This document shows positions 16,830 through 24,255 of a stretch of DNA of 51,467 bases, one piece after another. Both the position numbers and the translations under genes were made by a program. The notes beneath the pieces were generated by a model, which saw nothing but the letters and a program-made list of their open reading frames with translations, was not told where the DNA came from and did not search any database. This stretch comes from Terribacillus halophilus (GTDB lineage Bacteria > Bacillota > Bacilli > Bacillales > Amphibacillaceae): NCBI RefSeq assembly GCF_900162685.1, contig NZ_LT727828.1, positions 471,356 through 522,822 on the forward strand, in the 5' to 3' direction. Position 1 is the first letter of the stretch. Every line of letters begins with the position of its first letter.

Positions 16830-16976
16830 TTAGTTAATGATAGAGTCAATTTTATCGCTAATCCACTCGAAAGTTGCACCATTTTTAATCCAGTTCCAAA
16901 CTGTACCGATGTTTCTAGCTGCCCAGCTATATGCTGCCCCTGATAGTCTTGCGATTAGCGCCCATGCTGCTGCCAT
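16830..16976 (-). CDS. Putative leaderless class II bacteriocin, aureocin A53/lacticin Q-like
   Basis: A 48-residue peptide starting MAAAWALIARLSG, chosen because its ATG lies ten bases after AAAAGGAG; an ATG nine bases upstream (MKIM) is only one base from GGAG. No leader, no cysteine, five tryptophans (W5, W18, W27, W29, W38) and an amphipathic helical pattern. The segment NIGTVWNWIKNGATFEWI followed by DKI fits the conserved N-x-G...W-x-x-x-G...EW motif of aureocin A53, lacticin Q and epidermicin NI01. Such peptides are made without a leader and permeabilise membranes. Net charge is only about +1, low for the family. Own promoter, palindrome and terminator; flanked by an ABC exporter and two PH-domain proteins as in known loci. 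Confidence 0.75.
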   Translation of the reverse strand: MAAAWALIARLSGAAYSWAARNIGTVWNWIKNGATFEWISDKIDSIIN

Positions 16977-17006
16977 AATTTTCATTCTCCTTTTATTTAA
17001 GTATTT

Positions 17007-17049
17007 TGCAAGCTTGCACAATCAATATAAAACAGCAAAATACATTATA
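17007..17049 (-). promoter_or_regulatory. Promoter and candidate operator of the bacteriocin gene
   Basis: On the minus strand a perfect TATAAT (17049-17044) lies ~70 bases before the start codon; the -35 is poor (TTTTTC-like). A 12-bp perfect palindrome TGCAAGCTTGCA (17007-17018) sits in the transcribed leader, where a repressor could block transcription. Confidence 0.55.
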
Positions 17050-17188
17050 CAACCACTTTTTCCAGAAAAATCTAAATTCGTACTTTCATAATGGTGCTAA
17101 ATTCCTCTTTTTGGAAGTTTATTGACTAAATGTAAAAAACGGGTTGTATATCTTCATATTTTCTCTATCATTATTAGGAGAAATATGG

Positions 17189-17197
17189 TGATATAAT
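17189..17197 (+). promoter_or_regulatory. Extended -10 promoter for the PH-domain operon
   Basis: TGATATAAT is an extended -10 motif 45 bases upstream of the first PH-domain gene, with no strong -35. An alternative TTGACT at 17122-17127 with a TATA-like -10 lies further upstream. Confidence 0.45.
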
Positions 17198-17241
17198 TGC
17201 AGTATATTCAAATAATCATGACTTATTAAGGGAGATTTCTA

Positions 17242-17769
17242 ATGCATATAACTCTTAAAGAACCTTCCAAGAAAATATCTCCGCTTGCAATTAAGTATTG
17301 GAGATTAGTCGACGTTATAGTTTATTCGGTCCTGTTTGGCGCACTGGGAATAATTTACTTTCTAAGCTCTAGATATAACTGGTCAGATTGGTGGGATACT
17401 GTCTTTATTTTAGGAGCTGTCTTTTTAGTACTTTCCTTCATAATTGAGTTCTTCTATGTACCAAAATACAAGCAAAAAACATGGAGATATGAAATAACAG
17501 AAAATAGCATCCAACTCAAATATGGACGTCTCCTTAAGAAGTCTTATAAAATTATCCCTATGAATAAGGTCTACTATGTAAATACATATCAGCACCCTCT
17601 GCTAAAACGATATAATTTATCCACTCTAAAGATTGGTACTATAGCTTACGTACATGAAATTCCAGCGCTACCTGAACAAGAAGCCCAACACATTCGTCAA
17701 TTGATATCTGACTTATCCGGAATTAGCTTATCCAATTCCACTGGAGAAGAGAGGAATATCGATGGATAG
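17242..17769 (+). CDS. YdbS-like membrane protein with one bacterial PH domain (bPH2)
   Basis: 175 residues: two hydrophobic segments (about 28-45 and 52-72) followed by a bPH2 domain (YEITENSIQLKYGRLLKKSYKIIPMNKVYYV). AAGGGAGATT precedes the ATG. In Bacillus YdbS/YdbT pairs and in leaderless bacteriocin loci (LnqC/LnqD type), a short and a long PH-domain protein are made together and contribute to immunity or secretion. Its stop overlaps the next gene by eight bases. Divergent from the peptide gene, with which it shares a 265-base control region. Confidence 0.82.
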   Translation: MHITLKEPSKKISPLAIKYWRLVDVIVYSVLFGALGIIYFLSSRYNWSDWWDTVFILGAVFLVLSFIIEFFYVPKYKQKTWRYEITENSIQLKYGRLLKKSYKIIPMNKVYYVNTYQHPLLKRYNLSTLKIGTIAYVHEIPALPEQEAQHIRQLISDLSGISLSNSTGEERNIDG

Positions 17770-19264
17770 TCTAAAAAATCCAGAAACAGTCTATAAAAGA
17801 CTCCCTCCGTTATGGATAGGTTTAAAAGCCCTCCGGTCACTCAAAGAAATAATCTTCTTCACAATCTTTTTATCAGTTGTGACAACCACTAGATTTTCAC
17901 CTTTTTCTTTTGGTTATGTCAAATGGATAATCGCAACCTATGGCATCTATAAAGTTATTTCAATAGTTTTAGAGTGGAAGAATTTTGGCTACTTATTTGA
18001 TAATGAAGGGCTACATATTAAGAGTGGTCGATTTATCAAGATGAATCGACATATTCCATACCAGCGAATACAAGGAATAAATGAATATACTCCCTTCTTT
18101 CATCGCTTGCTAGGACTGACAATTCTTTTATTAGATTTAGGAGCAAATGATAAAAAAAGCTCAGTAAAATTAGACATGTTAACTAAGAATAGTTCTAAAG
18201 AGATTAAGCATAGTCTAATAAAGTACGGTTCTATACCAAAGGACAATGTAAATATAGAAGAGAATGAACAAGAAGTAATTCTAAAAGAGCATCCATTAAG
18301 GAAAACCATCTATCATATCTCTAATAAAGAGATTGTTATTGGATCAGTTACATCCTTAAAGCTTATTTTGTTCTTCACGTTACTTTATTCAGTTTATGAA
18401 AATATAGAGAGGTTTTTTTCCGTCGAACTAGATGTGGAACGAGTAGTAAACTACTTTACAAGTAGTTGGTGGCTTATGTCTTTAGGAGTAGTAACGTTGA
18501 TTATCCTATCGACAGCGTACGGTGTCCTTAAGACTTACCTTAGATATGGAGGCTTTTCCGTAGCTCTTGATCAACATAGAATTTACATTAGCAAGGGGAG
18601 AGTAAATAAGACAGACTTTTCCATTCCAAAAAACAATATACAAGCTGTTAGTATCAAGTATTCTCTATTATATAGACTTACTGGTCTAGTTAAGGTGCGA
18701 ATTATCAGTACTAATGATAGTGATAATCAAGAAGTCCAGACCTCCAACGTTTTGTTTCCTTTTATTAACGAAAAGAAGGCAAGGTCTCTTATTGGAGGAA
18801 TGTTGCCTGAATTTCGAGTGCATGACTCTATAACTACAGTTCCCAAAAAGTCGACAATTCCAAAGCTTATGCGAACTTGTTACTTATGGTTAGCTGCAAT
18901 AGTAGCAATATATCTCTACCTGCCTTCCTTTTGGTACATAGCCTTTGTATTAGTATCCTATACCTTGATTAGTCAAATACGAAGTGGATTATTCAGTGGA
19001 TACTCTTTTGAGGGAGATAGTATTCAGTTAAAGAAGTGTAGAATATCAAGCAGTGTTATTATCACCTCTAGGTCTAGATTGGAGGAATTAAGATTTTCAC
19101 AGACATTAATTCAAAGGATATTGGGTTTATCTTCTTTTGCTATGGTATTGCGCTCCAATCCTGCAAAAACCACAAGAATGTTGGACGTTCCTTTTAAAGT
19201 ATCCATGGAGTTATACACTATGTTTGAAAAGGATGCTGTTAGAAAAGGGGAACTGTCTGCATGA
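17762..19264 (+). CDS. YdbT-like membrane protein with three bacterial PH domains
   Basis: 500 residues made of repeating units, each a pair of hydrophobic segments followed by a bPH2 domain (starting near 80, 255 and 415; e.g. FDNEGLHIKSGRFIKMNRHIPYQRIQGI and HRIYISKGRVNKTDFSIPKNNIQAV). This layout matches YdbT and the long PH-domain partner in leaderless bacteriocin clusters. It overlaps its short partner by eight bases, so the products probably form one complex. Likely immunity or export accessory for the adjacent Trp-rich peptide; a general membrane-protection role like chromosomal YdbST is the alternative. Confidence 0.82.
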   Translation: MDSLKNPETVYKRLPPLWIGLKALRSLKEIIFFTIFLSVVTTTRFSPFSFGYVKWIIATYGIYKVISIVLEWKNFGYLFDNEGLHIKSGRFIKMNRHIPYQRIQGINEYTPFFHRLLGLTILLLDLGANDKKSSVKLDMLTKNSSKEIKHSLIKYGSIPKDNVNIEENEQEVILKEHPLRKTIYHISNKEIVIGSVTSLKLILFFTLLYSVYENIERFFSVELDVERVVNYFTSSWWLMSLGVVTLIILSTAYGVLKTYLRYGGFSVALDQHRIYISKGRVNKTDFSIPKNNIQAVSIKYSLLYRLTGLVKVRIISTNDSDNQEVQTSNVLFPFINEKKARSLIGGMLPEFRVHDSITTVPKKSTIPKLMRTCYLWLAAIVAIYLYLPSFWYIAFVLVSYTLISQIRSGLFSGYSFEGDSIQLKKCRISSSVIITSRSRLEELRFSQTLIQRILGLSSFAMVLRSNPAKTTRMLDVPFKVSMELYTMFEKDAVRKGELSA

Positions 19265-19302
19265 GATGAGATAATCAAAGCAAGTTTCTAAGGTATCAGG
19301 GA

Positions 19303-19655
19303 GTGATCAAGATATCTGTATATAAAGAAGTAGCAGAAGATATTAAGAGGAAGATCATCAGTTGAAAGTATGACCCAGGTCAACAACTACAAAGTATCTT
19401 ATCTCTAGCAGAACTATACAATGTAAATAAGAACATTGTCCAAAGGCTATTGCTAATCTTAGAGAAGAGGAACTAGTAATCACAGTCCGAGAAAAAGGAA
19501 ACTTTATAACTGGTAGTATAGAGAAAACAGCATTAGTTATAGAGTGTGAAAAAAGAGGAAGATATGAAGAGTTCATTAGGGCAATGAGAGAACTAGCTTA
19601 CAATGATAAATCTATACAAGCTGAAATTGAGGTACATCTAAAAAGACTTGGTTAA
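19303..19655 (+). pseudogene. Inactivated GntR-family (YtrA-like) regulator
   Basis: Starting at a GTG at 19303 the frame reads IKISVYKEVAEDIKRKIIS, then a TGA, then KYDPGQQLQSILSLAELYNV and NKNIVQ. A frameshift near 19440 is needed to continue AIANLREEELVITVREKGNFITG through to the stop at 19655. These are the winged-helix parts of short GntR regulators, which normally control ABC transporter operons. One in-frame stop plus one frameshift make it a clear pseudogene. It may once have regulated the island. Confidence 0.85.
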
Positions 19656-19812
19656 GTTCATTTTAATTAAGGGTAAATATAAACAGAAGCGTTACTTGTA
19701 CCCTTTTAAGTATCCTCAAATGCTTCATAAAGTTTTACTATTGATACTATTACATTTGGCAATAATCTAAAGAGGACCAGTATTCAAAAATAAGAAAAAG
19801 AGGTATAGTTTG

Positions 19813-20046
19813 ATGTTATGGTTAATCACACAAGGTAAACAGAGCTTAGTAAATGTAAGAGAGGTCACTGTAAAGGGAAAAACAATAGAAGGTATTGTTG
19901 ACAGTTCGTCTCTTGATCAGTGGAGTAAAACTTTAGGAAAGTATGAATCAAAAGAAAGGGCCATGGAAATCATTATAGATTTGAGTGGAAAACTCGAAGA
20001 AGAAAGCAATGGGATTTCTACGCTTTTTCATATGCCAGATAAATAA
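19813..20046 (+). CDS. Small conserved-looking hypothetical protein
   Basis: 77 residues from the ATG at 19813, eight bases after AAGAGG. Begins MLWLITQGKQSLVNVREVTVKG and continues with an amphipathic SLDQWSKTLGKYESKERAMEIII segment. No membrane segment or signal peptide. Small proteins with this LGKYxSxERAxE pattern recur in Bacillus genomes, often in accessory regions (recollection); function unknown. A good terminator follows directly. Confidence 0.65.
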   Translation: MLWLITQGKQSLVNVREVTVKGKTIEGIVDSSSLDQWSKTLGKYESKERAMEIIIDLSGKLEEESNGISTLFHMPDK

Positions 20047-20056
20047 TGTCTTGAAG

Positions 20057-20082
20057 AAAGAGCATCCAATGGGATGCTCTTT
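20057..20082 (+). terminator. Intrinsic terminator
   Basis: An 11-bp perfect stem (20057-20067 with 20072-20082), AATG loop and a short T-run, ten bases after the preceding stop. Confidence 0.85.
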
Positions 20083-20113
20083 TAAATTGTCACAAATCAA
20101 AAATATATTACAC

Positions 20114-20135
20114 CCGTAAAAGTACACTTTTACGG
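20114..20135. repeat. CCGTAAAAGT/ACTTTTACGG palindrome
   Basis: A perfect 10-bp inverted repeat around a 2-base centre. It belongs to a group of CGTAAA/TTTACG palindromes in this window (14034, 20233, 37182), each beside broken genes. Confidence 0.6.
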
Positions 20136-20232
20136 ACGAGCTATATCAATTGATTAAGAACTAAGAGAACATTCAAAAACTAGCGAAAATAGTCTAAACG
20201 TATACGAACACTTAAGTTATCTTTCATTGTAG

Positions 20233-20247
20233 GTAAATGTTTACGTA
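20233..20247. repeat. Right-hand copy of a 15-bp inverted repeat
   Basis: GTAAATGTTTACGTA is the exact reverse complement of 14034-14048. The two copies bracket 6.2 kb that contain the ABC exporter, regulator, peptide and PH-domain genes. Part of the identity reflects the palindromic core TTTACGTAAA. Confidence 0.6.
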
Positions 20248-20289
20248 AACGGATTCCTAAAATAGTTTAGAGAGCCTGTTATATTAGTA

Positions 20290-20615
20290 TCTCACCAACT
20301 TCACTCCATTTTGTAATTGGACTAAATTGTCTATAGCAACTATGTTGTCCTTTGAATTTACTTAAGGCAAGGACGCATCAAATGTTGGATTTTAGATAGA
20401 TGTAAGAGAAGACAGGATAAATGTTAATGCAAATAAAAACCATGTTGTTACAGAAATAACAATACGTGTATACAATAAGATAAGGTAACTAATCCCGCTA
20501 ATAAATCAACTATAATTAATATTACTTCTATTAAATCTATCTGCTAATACTCCCCCATAAAGCCAAATATTAATCCAGGGATTAAATGCAATGAGAAATT
20601 AATAGCCATTAGTGC
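20290..20615 (-). pseudogene. Degraded MFS efflux transporter fragment
   Basis: Reading the minus strand across several frames gives LIPGLIFGFMG, then GVLADRFNRS, then IIIVDLLAGLVTLSYCIHVLLF, FALTFILSSLTSI, NPTFDASLP and finally NSKDNIVAIDNLVQLQNG. Together they match TM2, motif A, TM3-TM4 and the following loop of Mef-type MFS efflux proteins. Several stops and frameshifts interrupt it, and both the 5' and 3' parts are missing. Confidence 0.8.
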
Positions 20616-20639
20616 TCTCCATAGTAGGAGATAATATGA

Positions 20640-21122
20640 AGGAAATGTGCCGCACTATTGCGTTATATCCAGCAAGAGTCCAATGGAGAAGGCTATGATG
20701 AGGCGCATGGATGGATCCATACATTAGCTCATGCAGCCGACGCTTTGGATGAACTGATTGTTCTGCCAGAAGTAACAGCGAATCAACGCTTGCAGCTTGT
20801 AAAGGAAATCGTTAATAAAATGGCATTTCCCTTTCGTTCTTTAGCTTATGAAGAGGACGAAAGGATGGCTGTAGCTGTTCATTCTTCTCTGCAAGCTGGA
20901 GTTGATCCAAAGGAACTTGCTGATATTGTAGAGGAGAAAGCGGAACAAGTGCTTGCGCTATGGCCGGAAAGTACAACAGCTAATCTGCTAACGAGATCAA
21001 ATTTTAAACAATTTATTAGAAGTCTCTATTTCTGCTTAACAGCTTATCCTTCTTTACAAGCAAGGCTGTATGAATACGAACAGTTATTTTCTGGAATCTA
21101 TCATAAAAACCAGCCTTCCTGA
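20640..21122 (+). pseudogene. N-terminally truncated DUF2785 gene
   Basis: From about 20649 the frame reads ALLRYIQQESNGEGYDEAHGWIHTLAHAADALDELI, the conserved C-terminal half of DUF2785 proteins (normally ~270 residues). Only ~154-160 codons remain, and directly upstream is a TGA and dead MFS sequence. A TTG at 20658 has no ribosome site. The gene was probably cut when the island was inserted or rearranged, so this point marks the island's right border. The remaining codons are intact. Confidence 0.75.
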
Positions 21123-21198
21123 TTGTTGTAGTGGTGCATTTTGTTATATGATATTCCAGAAAGTCCGTTTTAAATCTAATATAAAAGAGTGATGCTAA

Positions 21199-22239
21199 AT
21201 GGAACAACAATTCACATATACAATGCCTCCCGAGTGGGAGGAGCATGAGCGCACGCTGATTAGCTGGCCTGTAAAGGAATCTCTCATATATCCAGAGGAT
21301 TGGGAATCTGTATGTGCCGGGTATGCCGAACTGATTCTAGCGATTGCAGAGTTCGAACCAATCACTGTCTTGGTGAATGGGAAAGATCAAGGTACAGCTG
21401 CTTCCTTTGTAGGAAAAAATGATAATGTCAGTTTACTTGAGATTTCTCATAATGATGCGTGGCTGCGCGACAATGGTCCAACGTTTGTCCGTGACGACGC
21501 AGGTAACTTAGCAGGTGTAAACTGGCGGTTTAATGCATGGGGAGAGAAATATTTCCCTTGGGACTTAGATAATGCAGTAGCTGCAGCTGTCCTAGAACAT
21601 TTAGATGTAAAGAGATTGGATGTACCAATTGTGATGGAGGGCGGCTCTATACATGTGGACGGTGAAGGAACACTGATTACGACAGAAGAGTGTCTTCTGA
21701 ATTCGAACCGTAATCCAGATCTTGCTAAAGAGGAGATTGAGGTGTACTTGCGTCAATACCTTGGTATTGAGAAAGTGATCTGGCTGAAGCGCGGAGTGGC
21801 TGGTGATGAAACAGATGGGCATGTTGATAATATTGCCAGCTTCTTGGCACCGGGCAAATTACTACTGCAGGTGACAAATGATCCCGACGATGAAAACTAT
21901 GAAATTACACAAGAGAATCTGCGAATTCTTGATGAAACAAAGGATGCGAAAGGCCGCCAAATCGAAGTTGTCGCTGTCCAGCAGCCTCCAAAGATTAGCT
22001 GGAATGATACACGTTTAACACTTAGTTATATCAACTTTTACTTTGTGAACGGTGGCATCATACTGCCGGTATTCGGTAATACTGCTGCAGGCACAGATGA
22101 GCGGGCAATAAGGCTTCTGCAAGCACAGTTCCCGGAACGTCGTATTCGGACAATCGATGGGTTGGCGATCATTAAAGAGGGCGGCAATGTACATTGTACA
22201 ACCCAGCAGATGCCAGCGGTAAAAGGAGGAAGACAGTGA
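21199..22239 (+). CDS. aguA: Agmatine deiminase
   Basis: 346-residue cytoplasmic enzyme of the peptidyl-arginine-deiminase fold that converts agmatine to N-carbamoylputrescine and ammonia. Family motifs: MPPEWEEHERTLISWP at the start, LRDNGPTFV, MEGGSIHVDGEGTLITTEECLLNS in two parts, GDETDGHVDN, and the C-terminal GGNVHCTTQQ with nucleophile C333. The ribosome site before the ATG is modest (AGAGTGATGCTAA). It overlaps aguB by four bases and so forms the two-gene route agmatine to putrescine. Arginine decarboxylase is not in the window. Confidence 0.95.
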   Translation: MEQQFTYTMPPEWEEHERTLISWPVKESLIYPEDWESVCAGYAELILAIAEFEPITVLVNGKDQGTAASFVGKNDNVSLLEISHNDAWLRDNGPTFVRDDAGNLAGVNWRFNAWGEKYFPWDLDNAVAAAVLEHLDVKRLDVPIVMEGGSIHVDGEGTLITTEECLLNSNRNPDLAKEEIEVYLRQYLGIEKVIWLKRGVAGDETDGHVDNIASFLAPGKLLLQVTNDPDDENYEITQENLRILDETKDAKGRQIEVVAVQQPPKISWNDTRLTLSYINFYFVNGGIILPVFGNTAAGTDERAIRLLQAQFPERRIRTIDGLAIIKEGGNVHCTTQQMPAVKGGRQ

Positions 22240-23111
22240 GAAAAGTAACCGTAGCAGCTACGCAAATGGCTTGCACTGGTGATGTGGAAGAAAACATCGC
22301 CAACGCAGAGAAGCTCGTTCGAAGGGCAGCAAACCAAGGTGCACAGGTCATTCTGTTGCAGGAGTTATTTGAAACACCTTATTTCTGTCAAAAAGAAAAG
22401 CCTGCATATTACACGTACGCAACTGAGCTGGATCGGAACAAAGCTGTGCAGCATTTCAGGGGAGTTGCCAAAGAGCTTGGCGTTGTTCTGCCGATAAGTT
22501 TCTATGAAAAGAAGAATAATGCGAATTATAATACGGTAGCCATGATTGATGCAGATGGCACCGTACTCGGCATATACCGTAAATCGCATATTCCAGATGG
22601 ACCAGGTTATGAAGAGAAATACTACTTCTCACCTGGTGATACAGGATTTAAAGTGTGGGAAACAGCATATGGGAAGATAGGCGTAGGAATATGCTGGGAT
22701 CAATGGTTCCCTGAAGCAGCCCGCAGTATGGCACTTCAAGGTGCTGAGATATTGCTGTATCCGACTGCAATTGGATCGGAACCAGAGGACCCTAGCATCG
22801 ATTCCAAAGATCATTGGCAAATGTGTATGCGAGGACATGCGGCTGCTAATCTGATGCCTGTGTTAGCATCCAATCGAATTGGTGTGGAAGTGGATGACGA
22901 ATCGTCTATTACCTTTTATGGTTCTTCTTTCATTGCAGGTCCGCAGGGGAACTTGCTGACAGAAGCAGGCCGTATGGATGAAGAAATTTTGACAGCTACA
23001 TTTGATTTGGACGAGCTGGCGATGCAGCGTACCGAATGGGGATTATTCCGCGATCGTCGTCCATCCATGTACCGTAATATATTAAGCTCTGACGGTTCAA
23101 CAATTGTATAA
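22236..23111 (+). CDS. aguB: N-carbamoylputrescine amidase
   Basis: 291-residue nitrilase-superfamily hydrolase that releases putrescine, CO2 and ammonia from N-carbamoylputrescine. The catalytic triad is visible: E43 (QELFE), K116 (YRKSHIPDG) and C153 (GICWDQW). Start: the GTG at 22236, overlapping the aguA stop as GTGA and behind AAAAGGAGGAAGACA; the longer frame from 22194 lies inside aguA and lacks a ribosome site. A terminator follows. The putrescine made could feed polyamine synthesis; the membrane aminopropyltransferase at 10964 is a possible but unproven consumer. Confidence 0.95.
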   Translation: MRKVTVAATQMACTGDVEENIANAEKLVRRAANQGAQVILLQELFETPYFCQKEKPAYYTYATELDRNKAVQHFRGVAKELGVVLPISFYEKKNNANYNTVAMIDADGTVLGIYRKSHIPDGPGYEEKYYFSPGDTGFKVWETAYGKIGVGICWDQWFPEAARSMALQGAEILLYPTAIGSEPEDPSIDSKDHWQMCMRGHAAANLMPVLASNRIGVEVDDESSITFYGSSFIAGPQGNLLTEAGRMDEEILTATFDLDELAMQRTEWGLFRDRRPSMYRNILSSDGSTIV

Positions 23112-23117
23112 AATGAC

Positions 23118-23152
23118 AAATAGCTGCCCAGCTTTGCTTGGCAGCTATTTTA
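23118..23152 (+). terminator. Terminator of aguAB
   Basis: An 11-bp perfect stem (23118-23128 with 23140-23150) and a T-run. Confidence 0.85.
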
Positions 23153-23306
23153 ATGTCTTGGTGCTAAAAAGCATAATGGCAACTTCAGCTATGCATAAAG
23201 AGGCTCCGATCGACTCGTGTAATTCAGGCATCTTTATCTTTCTATGAAGCATACGGTTTCTTCTTCGTATGAAATACAAACTTATGATCTCGTTCGTAAG
23301 CTAAAC

Positions 23307-23335
23307 GAAAAAACGACCCTAAGAAGGGTCGTTTT
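23307..23335 (-). terminator. Terminator of the osmoprotectant operon
   Basis: An 11-bp perfect stem (23310-23320 with 23325-23335) with a T-run on the minus strand, immediately after the substrate-binding gene. The 150 bases before it (23153-23306) show no gene with a start and ribosome site. Confidence 0.85.
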
Positions 23336-23337
23336 AA

Positions 23338-24237
23338 TCAGTCTTTGAGCAGGTTATTCTCCTCAAGAAAATCTTTTGCTACGCGTTCTACACTTTTTTG
23401 TTCGATATCTACCTGATAATTGAGTTCCTGCAGCGTGTCTTTCGTTAGTGCCTTCTGCAGTGGTGCCAGTAATTCCGGTAACTCAGGATATTTATCTAAT
23501 GTTTCTTGGTTGATAGAGGCAGCTAAGTTATAAGACGGGAAGAAATTCCGATCATCTTCGAGAATTCGCAAGTCGAGTTCTTTAATCTGAGGATCAAAAG
23601 CAAACCCTTGCGTCACTTCAATTTCTCCATTATCTATAGCAGTATAGAAGAGTCCGAATTCCATTTCGCTAATATTAGAGTCAGGTACGTTAAAATCATA
23701 GTATTCTTCTAAACCAGGCATTCCATCATCGCGGTTTGCAAATTCTGTTTCCATACCGAAACGAAGCTCATTTGGGTTCTCGTTTTCATATGCTGCTAAA
23801 TCACTTAACGTTTCAATGCCAAGTTCAGCAGCCTGTTCTTCTTTCATCGCAAGGACATACGTATTATTGGCTTCCAATAGGTTTGTCCATGCTACACCAT
23901 TCTTTTTATCTTCTCTTTGAAGTGTCTCCATTGCTTTATCTTTATCAACAATAGGTTCTTCTCCTAGATAAGTCACCAAAGCAGTTCCAACGTATTCCCA
24001 CGTCATATCTACTTGCTGTGTTTCGATTGCTTGGCGAATTGCTGATGAACCTAAGTTCTGAATCTCTTCTACATTGTACCCATTATCTTCTAAGATAAAG
24101 GTTGTCATCTTGGCAAAAACCAGCTGTTCAGTAAAGGTTTTGGCTCCAACAGTTATATTCTTTCCGCCAGGGCCGCACGAACTAAGAACAAGCAGCATTG
24201 CTGTTAGTAATGCAAATAGGGATAATCGTCTTTTCAT
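23338..24237 (-). CDS. Osmoprotectant (betaine/choline/carnitine-type) binding lipoprotein
   Basis: 299 residues; signal peptide with lipobox VLSSC, then an OpuAC/QAT-type binding domain (TVGAKTFTEQLVFAKM; GSSAIRQAIETQQVDMTWEYVG). Captures quaternary ammonium osmoprotectants outside the membrane and delivers them to the permeases. Closest named types are OpuCC/OpuBC and OsmF (YehZ). Last gene of a four-gene operon ordered permease, ATPase, permease, binding protein, the order of E. coli yehWXYZ rather than B. subtilis opuCABCD. Preferred ligand not determinable. Confidence 0.88.
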   Translation of the reverse strand: MKRRLSLFALLTAMLLVLSSCGPGGKNITVGAKTFTEQLVFAKMTTFILEDNGYNVEEIQNLGSSAIRQAIETQQVDMTWEYVGTALVTYLGEEPIVDKDKAMETLQREDKKNGVAWTNLLEANNTYVLAMKEEQAAELGIETLSDLAAYENENPNELRFGMETEFANRDDGMPGLEEYYDFNVPDSNISEMEFGLFYTAIDNGEIEVTQGFAFDPQIKELDLRILEDDRNFFPSYNLAASINQETLDKYPELPELLAPLQKALTKDTLQELNYQVDIEQKSVERVAKDFLEENNLLKD

Positions 24238-24255
24238 GTTATTGGTATCCTTTCA

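Noticed and set aside
16630-16832. Open plus-strand frame containing TNPILVVGTLISYVWKVI
   Set aside because: It looks partly hydrophobic and coding-like, but has no usable start codon and runs through two hairpins; at most a decayed remnant.
10964-23111. A single polyamine pathway linking aguAB to the spermidine-synthase-like enzyme
   Set aside because: The genes are 8.7 kb apart, separately regulated and divided by the island, and the enzyme's motifs deviate; the link stays speculative.
23160-23306. Minus-strand coding-like stretch (LAYERDHKFVFHTKKKPYAS) between aguB and the osmoprotectant operon
   Set aside because: Too short, followed by a stop, no start or ribosome site, and no recognisable family.
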